DNA of 64,000 bases from Allacma fusca (lineage: Eukaryota; Arthropoda; Collembola; Symphypleona; Sminthuridae), in assembly GCA_947179485.1 (NCBI GenBank), contig OX359249.1, positions 37,744,250 to 37,808,249 on the forward strand. The letters are read 5' to 3'. Below, in pieces: positions 9,462 to 23,402 of this stretch (its first letter is position 1; every line of letters begins with the position of its first letter). The notes under the pieces are model-generated. The model did no database searches. It had not been told where the DNA came from and saw only the letters and a list, made by a program, of their open reading frames with translations. The translations under genes and the position numbers were made by a program.

Positions 9462-12400
9462 AAGTCCTTGTTTGACATGGGTTAAAGGTTTCGGGAGTAA
9501 TTTGGTATTTGTTGTTTTTCAGGGTGGAGTAATTTAACTATTTATATTTGGCTTGCTTATGTCGACGAAAACTTGTTGATTCTAGTTTCAAAATTTTGAA
9601 TGGGTTCCTCCGTGACAAAAAGTAAAGTTACTCTGATTCTTCCGGATCTTCATAAAAATCTAACAAAGTATCTTAAAGCAAGTGGAAAACACTTCTTAAA
9701 AAATTAACATTCTTGAGACATTATTTCATTTGTGGAAATGGAGCTAGGAACTCTTGAACTAAAGCTGCAACTTTGGTTTTTCCTAAAGTCAATGAAAATG
9801 CTATTTTGGAATCTGAAAATATTTGTCTCACTAGACTAGAAAGACTTCGAACTTCTGGAAGATTGGTGATGCATTACTCCGTGATACGTCAAGGCTAATT
9901 CGGTAGCTGTAGTTTTGTCATCGCTGTTTTGTAAATGTTTGAAGCACAGATAAATTTGCTTGACTCAAGCATTTAGTGTTTGTTTTATAATTTTCTGACA
10001 AAATATGCTTTTTAAAATCCGTGATCCCACCATTATATTAGCACAACTTGCATCAAATCGTCGGATGTTGCACCAAACATACTTCTCCCCTTTCCTGTTA
10101 CACTTAATAAACAGTATTCTTTTTCCCACTGCACATTGTGAAGACAGCTTTTCTTAGGTATTCCGAAAATTTAATTAAGACTTAACGACCAGAAACGAAA
10201 TCTTCCAATTAAACTTTTAATACGGGCGCATAAACTATTAAAACCATTTTATAAACGGCAGCTTTTAACTTCATGTGTATATAGTTACTACAAAAATGAT
10301 GGACTTTATGATAAGTAATGACATTTTAGTCACTTGACCCCAAAATGCTACAAAATGAAATTTTTTCAACTACTTTGAAATCAGGACTAAATTCATGGTC
10401 ATCAGGTGACCCTAGGTCAAATCAGAGCTCCTGGTTACCCTGGCTTACAGTACAACATAGCTGGAGTATTTTAAACATATGGATACAATTCCGATTAAGA
10501 TTAAGCGTAACTAATTCCAATCCCAATTGGAATGTGTTTTGTAAAATAAAAATTCCAATCCAATTTATTCAAATATTTGCTTTAAATTCCTATATAATCA
10601 TTATACTTCAGGTAATACATATTAATACATAGAGCCTCTAGAGCCACCAATTATATCATAATTTTACAACAAAATTTCACCCAGAAAGTGTCTGAATTCG
10701 GAAATTATGATTGCAAGGGACCCTAGTGATGTTTAATCTACACATGTACCATAACCTCATATGACTTGTTGATTCACCTTTAGTGTCTTTAGGGGTACTT
10801 GATCTAGTACTGAAAATACCTACATTAATTATTAGAGCAGTGACCTCGTTGCCTGCATGCTGTTTCCCCGGAGAATCTTAAAACCCCTCTATCCCACATC
10901 AAAGAACAAACTAAATTGATTACCTAGATTGTAGAGAATACATTTCCGGAAATTAAATTAGTGTTATTTCATTTTGTGGAATCACAAACGTACTGACAAA
11001 TTTTGTATTCCAATGAGTAGTTTTTTGAACACTATGTTAATGCAGAAAATATATTTAAGAATATCAATCCCGATAAAAATTCAAAAAAATACAAATGAAA
11101 TACCGATTCCAATTTTATTTCTGATTCGAATGACCAGCCCTCCAGTACATTATTTGGGGGCTTCAGGGCAGAAAGTACTTAAGTACCTATATGTTGTATG
11201 TATTTTAGTTTGCTTTGCGGTTTAAACGCTAGAAATCGTTTGATAAATCAAACCAGGTGAATAGGTCGAAATTCCAAAATCATTTTTAAGCAACACAAAA
11301 GCATAGGTGCTTTTTTGAATCCAGAATTTTTCTTCGAATCGATCGGTTAAAGTATCTTTTATGATTAGATCAGCAGTGACAATTTACAACAGTATCATCG
11401 GTTGCAACTCACAACCCCAACTTGTGAGTCACGCGAGCAATCGCAGTGTACAGCGCTTTTGTTCCGATCAAATCCGAGTATTTTTGTCTAGCTCTAAAAA
11501 AAAGTACTAATGATGTCTTGAAACAGGCACGACTTTTGAAGAGTATAAGGGTCGTAATCCGAGATTGCTCAAAATAGCAATAGTGCCGTTAATCCGTGAC
11601 CTGATTTCCAAGTTCAACTTCCAACTCAATTGCATCGGGGCATGTTGCTACAAATTTGTGAACGGCAGTCGAACGAAGCGACAACAAAAGTTTAGACTTG
11701 GACTCAAAATATAAACATCCATTTGTGTTAATGGAGTCATGAAGTGATCCTCTGTTGTAGATATCGTCTTTGAAGAGGCAATATCATCATTACAAATTAA
11801 ATCAAAATAATCCACATAAGCAGAGTTTCACTACACGCAAAAAAGACTAATTTTAATGTACATCGACAATATTAGAGGATTAGATATAATTTACCCTAAA
11901 AGAAAATGGCCTTGTAATTGCATAAAATCTTTTAATATTTCATTTTACCTTCGGGCAAAACGACATGTTGACCATTTCGGTATTCCTCGCAAATGCATCT
12001 AATCCGTTCCTCTCTCCTTTAGTTAGTAAGTTTAAGATTTAATGTCTATACAGTATAGACTCATTTTAATCAAACCCTTCATAAGAAACATTCGATTTTT
12101 TGTGAGTCCCTTCGTAAGGGTATATATTACAGTCATGTCCTGAATAGTGATGATTCTTTATAGTCAACCCTTTCGGTGCGACCCCTGCGATGTAACATTT
12201 AATAGATTCTGGACTGTATGTGTATCAACGTTTATTTGTCACACTTGTGACATGAATTCGACACTATATACATATGTAAGCTCAGAAAAATAGGAAGGAT
12301 AGAATAATCTTCAATGAAACGTCAAAAATGAATTCCATTTGATTTGGTGCTATCTCGCCAAAGTGTTAGATTACTATTAATACATGTAATAATTATTGTA

Positions 12401-12525
12401 TACATTGAAAAAACTATTACTCTTCCTTAACTTATTGCTAGCTGCAAAAAAGTCCACGATTTATTAATGCTAGTATTAAATATGTTGTTCGAGGGAAGCA
12501 AAATGGTGGTCTTTTAAGCCTTAAA
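9462..12525. other. Intergenic, no gene supported
   Basis: A/T-rich DNA with only short random open frames. Bases 9,600-9,900 can be read in pieces with a few coding-like stretches across two frames, possibly a decayed element. ATTCCAATTCC-type words cluster at 10,490-10,560 and 11,060-11,130. A short palindrome GTCTATACAGTATAGAC lies near 12,044-12,060. No promoter could be identified. Confidence 0.4.
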
Positions 12526-15500
12526 ATGCATAGAAACAAAATATTTGTATTATTATATTTTTTATCTTCAATTTTAGTAATATGTACTGCGAGACACAAG
12601 CAACAACCATGTACGTACATATATCGCACCAATGCAACGTTTTATGCCACACATAAAATTAGTTGACAACACACTTGATCTTTTCACACATTCATCTCGA
12701 GATGGTCTATGTTGTAAAGGCATGCAGTAATAAACTGAATAATAAATGCACAAAACAGGAGAATACAGAAAAGACGAAGCAAAAGTCATTTAAGAAATTG
12801 TTGCTATTGTAGTTGTGTGTACTTGTTACAACCGATGAAGGATGAATTTATTTTTGTTATCCACCATAAGAAACACAAAACACATGTGGGTATATTAACA
12901 GAAGACTATTTGTGACCAACCCTATAAATCTTACTGACCTTATCACTATAAGCTCCTTACATGTTCCGGTGTTACAGATATTCGAACATACGATAACTAC
13001 CCAACAGCTCAAGGGACATAAAAATCGTTCTGTAATGTGATCCTCAGTTCAAAGAAAATCCAGCAGCGAGAACAGCTTTTGAGAATTGATTTATGTCGGG
13101 ACCAAACCATTAAACTTAAGCCCAACACAGAACCCCCGTCACCGCAACATAAGATGAAATACGTGGTGAATGTTGTTGTCATTCACACTTTCTTGCAAGT
13201 AATATATCACAATGTAACAGATTAATGCATGTAACCTCAAATCCTTTTCCCACCTACCTACATATGTAAGTTTTGACAAAAATATTATAATGAGTGATGT
13301 AAATTTATACATAATTACTTATCCATAGTTATTACACCATTATAGATTCCAAAATAAATCCCCTTACAAATAAATTTTACATCAGTTGTATGGCTCAGCA
13401 GAGCCAGCAAATTTGTCATCACAAAATATCAGCCTCCATATTTTATATTTGTGTTACAGTAAATAATTTACTGTACAGATTACGATTAACAGGCTACTCT
13501 CTTAATTTCACAGATAAAGCGCGTACTTTCTACAAATTCATTGTTAAGATTGTGTGATTGAAAATAACAAAATTGTAATTATTTCACTCGTCTCCATTTC
13601 CTTCATCTTAGAGGTTATATACAATTAGATAACTATGTACGTATATAATATATACTATTTTAATAACGTACAGTACTAGTTGGTGAAGGTTTTTGAAAAT
13701 CCTTAGTTATAGTGTGCTGTCCCTATTAGAGACTTCTTTATAAGAGCGTTTCTGTACAGGGGCAAACATGTTTGGATACATTCCCGTTTCATAAAGTTAA
13801 TTTTCCTCGTCATAATAGCATACATGCGTGGCCTGAATTCTTTTAGAGATGCTCTTACAAAGACAACAGTGGGCTGTGCTCTGTGCTGCGTTTCTTCTTG
13901 GTATTTATAATTCCTACGTTTTGAGTCGACTTGAAATGTCAGCAGTGCTGGCAGGCAGTTAGAGATACAAATGTGCTATAAATAGAAATATAATGACATT
14001 TTCCCTAACGAAACAACATATAGTGAGTTCTGCCTAAAATGAGGTCAAACGATTTTGTTATTTCTTGTAGAGGGAGATGCTTATTTATTTTTTGCGGTAT
14101 TTGCTTATGAAGCGCAAAAGATGAAAAAATGTTTATCTGTATGCATGTACTGCACGTCTACTTTGTTCACGAGAAATTTCTCGAGCACATCAGTATTGAA
14201 AATTCGTTTTAACACTCTAAAATAAACTTTGAAATATAATTTTCATACTTGATTCCTATCCAGGAAGATGTACATAATGAATACTGTACATATTCTTTAG
14301 CACCAAAAAACTGAACAAAGCCTTCACTTCTTCTGATCTCTCATTGCCTTCTGTGAGAATAGAATGCCACTACTGACTCTACCCCAGGCAGCCCCAAGAC
14401 CTTAAAAACTAAATAGACCGACACGAGATTTTTGAAACCCTTGCATTCTTTGCGCAACCTAAGTGCCCGTTGTAACGTTGTATGGACACGATTATAGAAA
14501 CATGGACTTTATTGCATTTAGCTGTAAACTTTCTACGGCAATACCCTCCCCATTCCCAAGCTGGTTATGAGGGCTTCACAGGTCCAGAAAATATATCATG
14601 TTACTACCATAAAAAAAGAAAGCAGTAAATTACAACACAAGTCTCAATAGTGTGTCATAAAATAATCCAACAAGACTCAAACGAAGTTTCCTCTCCCTTC
14701 TTTCTGCGTTGTAGTCAGGATTTGTTGAAAACACAAAAAATATGAACTCCGTACTTCTGTATTACTCTTCCAATATTTGGTCTAGGGTCTTATATTGAAG
14801 ATAACTGCATATATTTAGTTAATTGTTAATGACTTGGATTTGGATTTCCAAACCTTCTTTTCCTAATCTGACAATTTTACGTAGGTAATTTATTATTATA
14901 CAACTAAAATAATAAGATAGAAAATTACAATACTTATGCACATTTTGTGATTATTGTTGATCCTCCTTATTTAAATTGTAGATCACAGATTTCGTTCAGG
15001 TTACTGACACTGATATTTTTAGGAGAGTCATTTAAGAGGCTCTTATTTTCTGGGAAAATATCTGTAACGCTTCCGGCCTTGGAATGATTCGGTTCTTCGG
15101 GGAGTAGTTTTTCAAACAAAAAATGCTGATACTATCTGTCACGGTTACCATTTTAAAAAAGCATCGCAAAGGCCATCTATCTTCACATACAGCAAGTTGC
15201 ATACGACACATGCTCGGATATTTGTCATTTTTGCGTAAACTAAAATCAAAAGACACTAAATTCTGTCCACTGGACATTATGCAAGTTTGTATGTTCAGAT
15301 GGAATAAAGAAATAGAAACTACCCTGTTAATCACATTCATAACAAACTGAGTGAAAGCGAATGAATTTTCACGCAGTCTCAGGAATGTTGATGGTCCGTC
15401 TGGTGTGTACAAAAAAGATGTCAAAATGAGCATTTCGAGGATTGACGCTGATAATGATTTTTATTCGAATTATGACCTGAATACTAGGAATAGGATAGGA

Positions 15501-17162
15501 ATGCTTTGCTGATCAGTTAAAAATTTTAATTGATTCTGTACTCCCTTGAATTCTGATTTGGTATTTGTTACAATTGATTAAAGACAAAGAGATATTTAAT
15601 GACTAAATAAAAAGTTGCTAGTGTTCGAATTGTAAATACCTAACCCAAATCTCGGATCTCTAGGATGTGTTTAGAAACCCAAGTACATATGTAACCTTAG
15701 TCTATTGTATCAAAGGTTAAACGTGATTGTCTTCTTGAATTATTATTAGCTAGCAATACATGGATGTTGTAGCATGCAAATCTAATGCAGGAACATTAAG
15801 AGATTTTACGAACGTATGACCGACACGAACTAGTTTGTAAGTACCTTTGAGTTTTGGTTATAAATTATATTTATTATGTGTGTATGTGTCTTGTTCGAAG
15901 TCTTAATTTGAAGGACGAATTTTGAGAATACAAAAGCATATTATATGACTCATGACTCATGACGCATCCAGCTGTTGGGGTAACATGTGATTTCAGTATT
16001 CGAGAAAACGGGTTGCTCTTTTGAGGTTAATAGTCATTAATTTTAACATCGGCTACAAATTATTGATGTTAAATATATTCTTTGGTTTATAATAAGTGGT
16101 ACGCATTCCCAAACTCCGAACACGCAAGTGTTAAATACACCTATGTATGTCATCAACTCCATTTCATTCGAACTTTACTGCGCTTATACCCTAAAAGCAT
16201 TATCAAGGAAGGTATCACAAACGGGAATAATTATTGTTGATGTAAAGTATATTGTCAAACCAATTCAAAGTATATTGTTAAATACAATGGGAGTTGCACT
16301 TAAGTGCAATAATAAATTCTTAAACAATGGCAACTGCTATTTAATTATTACTCTCATTCATGTAAACATTCTCAGCATCAAAGATAAGGAAATGTCACAT
16401 TCGAAAAAATGAACAGTGTAGATTAACTTTTCCTACATCCTGTTGCGACTAGAGGTAGTGTATCGTTTTCTTTCACTCTGACTTGCGGAGTTTGGAGGAT
16501 TATTGGGAGAGAAGGATCTTCTAGCTAAATTAACGATGGAAATAAATAGTGGTAGAATATCTTACTTATTTTAGAAAACTTTAAATTAGTTTCGGTCATT
16601 CGGTTCGGCTCAAGATTACATGGTGTTTTCATTTTTTTTTTTTGCAGTGTCTTTTTTCAACGAGACGGATGCATCAACCAATGATTGGTTTCGGGAGTTT
16701 AGCCTGAGAATATTTTTGCAGTCTTTGGGTCGTAGTGTGAAGGAATGGCAAACTCTGTACTCTCAGAAGTATGTAGTTGTTAATTATTATATCAGGAAAC
16801 CCTTAATTGGCAATTAAGTTTTCCTTGGTGCGAAAGAGACTTTTAGTTTTAAACCGACATACTCTCTGCCTTTCAGCAACTCCGCCATTTACAGCACTAG
16901 CAACGATGTTAATCAAATTGAGATCACACCAACAATCCCACTCAATGAGTCCGATTTGAACAGTGGTTTGACAGCCATATTATTCGTGTTCAGCATATTT
17001 TTGTTGGTAGTATTCCTAGGCTGCAGGATAGGATTTTGCTTCATGGACAATAAACAAAATCATAGAAATCGATTGGCTATGTTGAAGTGCGATGAATTGA
17101 AAGAACATTTCGACAAGAGCTCATTGGATACCAAAAACGGCTATCAAATTAAACTTGTTTAG
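12526..17162 (+). CDS. Small type I membrane protein, 163 residues, three exons
   Basis: Proposed exons are 12,526-12,610, 16,648-16,768 and 16,877-17,162; phases close exactly (1, then 2) and give 163 residues. Exon 1 encodes a signal-peptide-like start, MHRNKIFVLLYFLSSILVIC, and ends at a GTACGT donor. Exon 2 follows a long T-tract and TTTGCAG and reads SFFNETDASTNDWFREF. Exon 3 follows CTTTCAG, carries acceptors for N-glycosylation (NES), then a membrane helix at about residues 98-118 (LTAILFVFSIFLLVVFLGC). A basic and acidic tail of about 45 residues follows, ending GYQIKLV at TAG. Exons 2 and 3 share a good GT-AG junction and are well supported; joining them to exon 1 across a 4-kb intron is inference. 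I do not recognise the family. It could equally be the C-terminal end of a longer protein with other upstream exons. Confidence 0.55.
15032..15433 (-). other. 134-codon open frame of unknown status
   Basis: A minus-strand frame is open for 402 bases inside the long proposed intron of the 12,526-17,162 gene, while a plus-strand frame is open over 15,123-15,350. The minus translation has five Cys and a mixed hydrophilic composition, but no domain I recognise, no clear hydrophobic leader and no obvious splice frame. It may be a chance opening or a remnant of an old coding sequence. Low confidence that it is a gene. Confidence 0.2.
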
Positions 17163-20100
17163 ACTCGCTGCTGGAACCAGGTGCCTGGTGTCAATTCATA
17201 AGACAAAACATCTTAGCAAACCTAAAAATCATCTACAACTTCGAAAACGTTAAAATTAATGGGGTATTTACATCTACCATGATTCTATTGTAATTTCAGA
17301 GCCTTCAAATTTGACTTTTTTCAATGTGGTTTGAACTTGTACAGTAACTTAAAATACCATACTAATTCGACATATTTCTTTGTAGATTTTCAAAGCTCTT
17401 TCGATAATATTAAAATTTTGTGAATGCAAAAACAATAACCAAGTAAATCAATGGTTTTAATGCCTGCATGGATATATTGTTATTGTCATTGTAAGTTTTC
17501 CTTCAATAAAATTGATTTAAAAAAACATTTGCTCGAGGATTTTTTTAAAATTATTAGTTATGCTAGCCCTTCATGACTTTAGCCATCATTAATACCTATT
17601 CTGTAGGTTCATTTATAGTAGTAAATCCTAAAATTTAATATCTTAACGTCAATCACGTTTACAGTATCACTTTTGTGTAACGCACTGTGTAATTAATTGA
17701 GATTACTAATAATTTATATTTATATGCTCACCTACATTACGGCTAGGAAAAATTCCCTAACGATTTTAATTCAAGTCATTTTATTGTTTATGAAGTTTTG
17801 TTAACAGTTGACAGTTGTAATTTAATTGTAAGAAATCTATTATGCTTTTGTTCGTTTTGTGTAATTATGTTTACTGGGTTCCATAATCTTCGTTATGTGA
17901 AGCAACAACTTCGATCCAAATCTTGAGCAATATTTTACTAGGATCAAAAGATGAACTTGAACTTTCTGCAGGTAAAAATACAAGGATCAACGCATGATCC
18001 CTTAATTTGAGTATGCTGTAAAATGCATTTAACCAAATCTTACTGCATTTGCAATTTTATGCAATGAACAAATACCATGACCATGATAGCAGTTGAATAA
18101 GTAAACGGTAGAATTCAACGGAAACACATGCCTTCAAATTTAACTTTTTACTTTGAAATCATTTTAAGTAAAATGATAACTTCAGAAGTGTTACTGGTGC
18201 GAAATTAAAGTGGATATGAAATAATATGATAACTTGCATGGGGATTGGTATCTATGTATATGTGAGTACATACATTTGTACCTATGCTCACAAAATGTTT
18301 GAAGCAAGTACTGTATCTATATGTAAGTGTACCTGTAAGCTATACCTTTCTCACGAATCATAAAATCCGTAAAAACTTTTACAAAGTAATTCTTCCGATC
18401 TTAAAACAGAAGAATGCGCGTGGATTACAATTAAATATTTATATTGTGATATTGGATGCACTAAAATTCATCTTCCAGAAATCTTATTGCGAAGAAATGC
18501 ACCAATAATAATTCTTCTCTTTCGAAACGTGTATTTATGCTTGTGTTATCAAACTGTTTTTCAGATACTGCTTTAGTTCACCAGTGCATGATATTTACTT
18601 TAATAACTAGTACCTGACTCAAATTAAAGTAAGTAGTCACAGCTGTATGCGGTGACCCCCTGGTGTACGTATGTATACAGTTGACAGTAGTAGATATGTT
18701 GTTGTTCTGGAATGAAAAGACGAATAAAGACCTTCAACAATGTCGATGTGTGTACTGGTTCCCAATTTTTACTTAACCTGTTTAGAATTATTACAGGATT
18801 ACTCATTTTGCATAATTCGTGCTATTGATTAATTACCTTTGGGCTGTCAGCTAATAATTATTGTATTGCATTGTAAGCACAAGCACAGGATACACATAAA
18901 AGTTTTAAAATAACATTTTTGAGTCTACATGATTTTGCTGAAAAAGATTTTGAAGGTGTTTCTTCCATTATTTTTGTTTTAATTAATTTTTGCATTATTG
19001 AAAAATTCGTTTTTGTTTCCATAGCACCTATTTGAAGAAACTTTTATAGCGAAGTAAAAACAACTTACAATATTGTATATTTATTGGCTATGGGGCTATG
19101 GACGTTTGTTTCAATCTCTGGAGAAGCTTTTGTGCAGTTAAGTTCAAAGAAAGCTATTCTATCTGTAAAAATAGACACAAAAAGTCAATTGAACAAGTTA
19201 TGAAAATCATGGAAAAACTTACCAACTCCTCACGGATTTTTACAAAAACTGATGCAGCGACAATATTTCAGGAGTAGAGGAAGGATTTGAAATAATTTTT
19301 TTAAACAAACTTCTAGTTCCCTGGATACAAGAGGTTAAAGGTAACAGGTATGGGGGTTAAAGTAAGGGAGAGGTGGCTTACAAGCTGTCTCACATCCTTC
19401 GTCACCCCCACCAGTCCATGTAATGTAAGGAACAATGACAGAAATTATGTGATTTCTCCATTTCCAAGCAAACTCGCTTCCAATTTTTTTCTTCCAGCTT
19501 AGTTTCATCTTGTTAGCTCAAATCTGGATTTTTTAAAAGGAAAGGGTCACATTTTGAAAGTTTTAAACTGTTTACTCCAGTTTAAATTTTTTTTCCAAAT
19601 ATGTTTTGACGATTTTTGCTAGCAAATTTTATAGGAGCAAAGATCCGGAAAGGTGAGTTTCTAATCTTGCCATTTTTACGAACGGTCTTGTCGTTTAGAA
19701 AATTGTTTTGAAACGCTGTAATATTATAAAATTTCAAATGGGTTTCAATGGAGCCTAATATCATCTTCCTAATTCAATAATAATTGGAGCCTCAGGAAAT
19801 TGTGGGACAATGTTTATGAATTGCTTTAAAGAGTAATTATTGTTTCTATTGTTGATTGTTTCAATCTTGCTATACCTGTTTGGTTCCCACGAGTGCAATT
19901 CTTCACTTTGGAAGGAGATATTAGACTCAAGTAAATTCCTATGAATTTTGCTACAAACTCACAGTTAGTGTTTCAAAAAAGTTTTACAAGACCATAGAAA
20001 AATTGCTACATCAGAAAGTATCCTTTCCACATCGTTGCTCCTGAAAATGATATTTCCCAACCTTGCTCCCTGTTTTTACAAGCAAAGTCCCCGACTCTCA

Positions 20101-21186
20101 ACGTAGAGCCCTGATGCATAGCTCACGAAAGTCCATAAAATATCCTATAAACGTGCGTCAAAAGATATTTGAGACCAAATTTTGACCTGGAACAAAAATT
20201 CCTCAAGTCTGAAATCCTCAAAAAGTCTCCACCTTGCCTCACGTTTTTGACGATTCTTGACATAGGTCAAACAAACAAATTTTGAAAAACCAGGAAAAAG
20301 AATTTGCTTGAAAATGGGGGAATCATATAATTTGCATTTTCCTCAAATAGAACCTCTGTTAAAATTTTTATCAGAATCCATGAGAGCCTAGTAAAGTAGA
20401 GTTAAGCCAAAAATAAGTAACAAAACACAAACCAATGTGATTTCCAGCACCCGCGAGGCCAACGTCGTTGACTAGACCAAATGTTAAACAAAGTCATTAG
20501 AATTTTATTTTAGGCACATGCCATGTCATGTATGATATGCATATCCAAAATATTATCTATAATTTTTACGGTAAAGAAAAATCATTCGCAAAACTCCAAA
20601 AACTCCATTACAAATATCAAGGGATTATTACCATTGAGTGAGGTTGCTCAATGCTAGGACCAAATTCAAATCAAATGGAGGGAAAGTGGGTTCCTCGTTG
20701 CTCGTTTTTGGAAAGTTTGGAATAATTTGAGCATGGATGATGGACATGGTTAAATTAAAGTTTGTGATTAAATGTTATTTTTATTTCGGTTCGTGTCCAC
20801 AAATAAATAACTTAAATTGGGACTGATTCTAAAGGCGTCTGTTACAGGTAAGCCTTGGGTGACCTCATCGTACTTTTTAATTTGGTTCATTGTTTACAAG
20901 CATATTAATTTATTACATATCACATGGATTTTTATTGCAGGAAATAGTGCGTGTGCCTTTGAGTAAATGCTGAAGTGACCTACATCAGGACAAGCACATT
21001 ATCCAAATAGGATCCACATTTCAAGCGTTTTGGCTGTAGAATAAATAAAGTGTATTTAAATTAGAATCCAATTAGTTTTTAAGCTTGTGGACACCTCAGC
21101 CTGTACAAGAATCCTTTAAGGTTGGAGAATAAAATAAAGCACCGCCACGTCCAATGAGACTTCCTACTGGATATTGTATTCCGAAA
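17163..21186. other. 3' UTR and intergenic spacer up to TRMT11
   Basis: No coding exon was found between 17,511 and 21,186. Bases 19,000-20,450 are unique-looking A/T-rich sequence with short open frames only. At 20,820-21,060 there is a splice-like arrangement: CTGTTACAG before GTAAGC at about 20,848, TTTTTATTGCAG ending at 20,940, and AATAAATAAAG near 21,042. It could belong to a non-coding transcript or a 5' UTR exon of TRMT11. Confidence 0.4.
17505..17510 (+). terminator. Polyadenylation signal AATAAA, small membrane protein gene
   Basis: A canonical AATAAA lies 343 bases after the TAG at 17,160-17,162, within TTCAATAAAATTG, the first canonical signal on this strand after the stop. It gives a plausible 3' UTR end for the gene. 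Confidence 0.6.
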
Positions 21187-23402
21187 ATGCCACTGAAATC
21201 ATTCCTTTTTTGGTTCTCAAATGAACAATCCGGATTCAGATTTACGGTATAGTTGCGTTTTGTATGGAGGGTTTTTGTGAATTCTGGAGAGCTTGTAATG
21301 CATTAACTTTGGTTGTTTTAATTGTAACTGTGTATGTAAACGGAAATTGTTGTTTTAGGAACTGGAGTCCATATTTAGGGTTTTCCGATTTGATCTCCAC
21401 CATTACCGGCAAAAAAAAGTCATGGGGGTAAATAATTTGAAATAATTTTGTGTTTAAGACTTTTAGACGTAATGACTGGAATTGATTTTGAAATACTGTT
21501 GCAGCCATTTGTACTTATGAATTTGCCATCTGAGGACCATGCGTTAAAAATTATGAGTCGAAGCGTTCTGGCACACTCGTGTGTGGAATTATGGTCCATC
21601 GGTGATACATTAAACGAACTGCATGACAACTTTAGGAAAAATCTGGAAATTACGGAACCGTATGTAGATCAACGACTGAGTCTTAAAGTGGAAACGTTTG
21701 GAAAGACAATTTCAATGGCCGAAAAAGTCGAGCTCATAGATGTAAGGCTCAAGATTAAATGAATGTTTGAATGATGTAGCTCAATTCATCAAGTGAGGAC
21801 TTTTTGTCGTAACTGTTGTGATCGTTTTGTAGACATTCGAATATATACCACTGAAAGGTCCAATTGACTTGAAAAATCCGGAACTTCGACTGAAGTTAGT
21901 CCAGTTCTACGGTTTGGATCCTAATAATGTACCAGAGTTTCCCATTAAATCGTTTTTTGGTCGTTGGGTGAGTGAATTAGAACAAAATTGTGTAATGTTT
22001 ACATGACTACGTCACTGTGAAGTCGAATTGGTTTTTTAGATAGCGGACGGACAAAGGCATTTAATGGCTAAAGTTTCCTTAAAGGACCGGAAGTTTATTG
22101 GGAATACATCGATGGACCCACTTTTGTCGCTTCTAATGGCGAATTTTGCTTTGATAAAACCAAATGATTTAGTTTACGATCCGTTTGTTGGGACTGGGTC
22201 CATATTAATTGCGGCTGCAATGATGGGGGGATACATTATAGGAACTGACATTGACTATTTAATGCTACATGCGCGCACAAGACCATCTAGGGCAAGAGCA
22301 GTAAGTCCTTTTAACAGACTTCCGGGTTTAAAATCACTGTCGTGTAACGAGTAATTAATACCGTAGAGTCACCCACTGCTATAGCTTCTCATCAATCTAT
22401 GATCCAGTTTGCAAGCCTAGTGTGGAATATCCAAATTAATCATCTCATAATATTTTTTGTTTTACAGAAACACAGGGATTTAGACGAAAGTGTGAGAGCT
22501 AATTTCATTCAGTATGGTATCGAATCACAGTATATAGATATTTTGGTTGCAGACGCATCTAGGCCCATGATACGCGATGATATACGTTTCGACGCTATAA
22601 TAACCGATCGTAAGTTAATTGTACTGAAGTAATGATTATGTTTATGGAAATATATTTTCTAATTTTTACAACATATTTTAAATTAGCTCCTTATGGTGTT
22701 CGAGAACCCACTGAGAAGATAGGAAGTTTGAAATCATACAAGATAAAAGAAGAACACGTAGCCATGCATATACCGTCAAAAATTGAATATTGCCTTTGTG
22801 ACATTATATGCGACCTTATAAACAATGCATCCCGGCGTCTTACCATAAATGGTCGACTAGTGTTTTGGATTCCGGTTTCAAGGTCCGTCTGATTTGACAC
22901 ACTATTTCTATTCATTCAAAACTTCAGCAATACTTAATCAATGATTCGGTAATCAATCAAATTACTTTCGATTAAATTGCAGAGATACTTATGAAGTAGA
23001 AAAGCTTCCGAGTAATCCGTGCTTCGAGTTGATTGCCAACTGTGAACAAATTTTGACAGCTACAGCTTCCAGGCGTCTATTAGTTATGGAAAAAATTCGC
23101 GAGCCTGATGTACGGGCAGATCATACCGGTTTATTTCCTTTTTTAATGAATTTTATCTGAGTCATTTGGACAGAACGTCTAAATAGATTTTTTTCCCATC
23201 GCAGGAATCCACAGTTACCATTATGGATTCAACAGCCCTCATGTATCGGTTTAAATTTTTTGAAAATGATGGCAGTAAAACTCGTAAAGAAAGAAAGAAA
23301 CATGCTAATCAAAACTATGGTAAGGGCTGCAAACGGGGTCAGCTGCTTCCAGGACATACTGATGCTACTGATGTAGCTGCTGAAGTTCAACTTCCAAGTT
23401 AA
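21187..23402 (+). CDS. TRMT11: tRNA (guanine(10)-N2)-methyltransferase catalytic subunit, TRMT11, nine exons
   Basis: TRMT11, with its partner TRMT112, uses SAM to make N2-methylguanosine at position 10 of cytosolic tRNAs. Exons: 21,187-21,246; 21,359-21,427; 21,505-21,741; 21,833-21,967; 22,040-22,300; 22,468-22,609; 22,687-22,882; 22,983-23,109; 23,205-23,402. All introns are GT-AG, 72-167 bp, and phases close to give 474 residues (human protein 463). The start MPLKSFLFWFSNEQSGFRF aligns with the family N-terminus, followed by the THUMP-type region. IADGQR and FIGNTSMDP precede the SAM-binding DPFVGTG (residues 214-220) and GTDID (235-239). The catalytic DPPYG (301-305) is split by an intron inside its first proline codon. 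NCEQ and SRRLLVMEK follow near the C-terminus. The last 60 or so residues form a basic tail (KTRKERKKH). No break or missing motif; the gene should be functional. A/T content of exons is like that of their surroundings. Confidence 0.97.

Noticed and set aside
21242-21629. Minus-strand open frames over TRMT11 exons 2 and 3
   Set aside because: They are antisense shadows of exons whose plus-strand translation clearly matches TRMT11.
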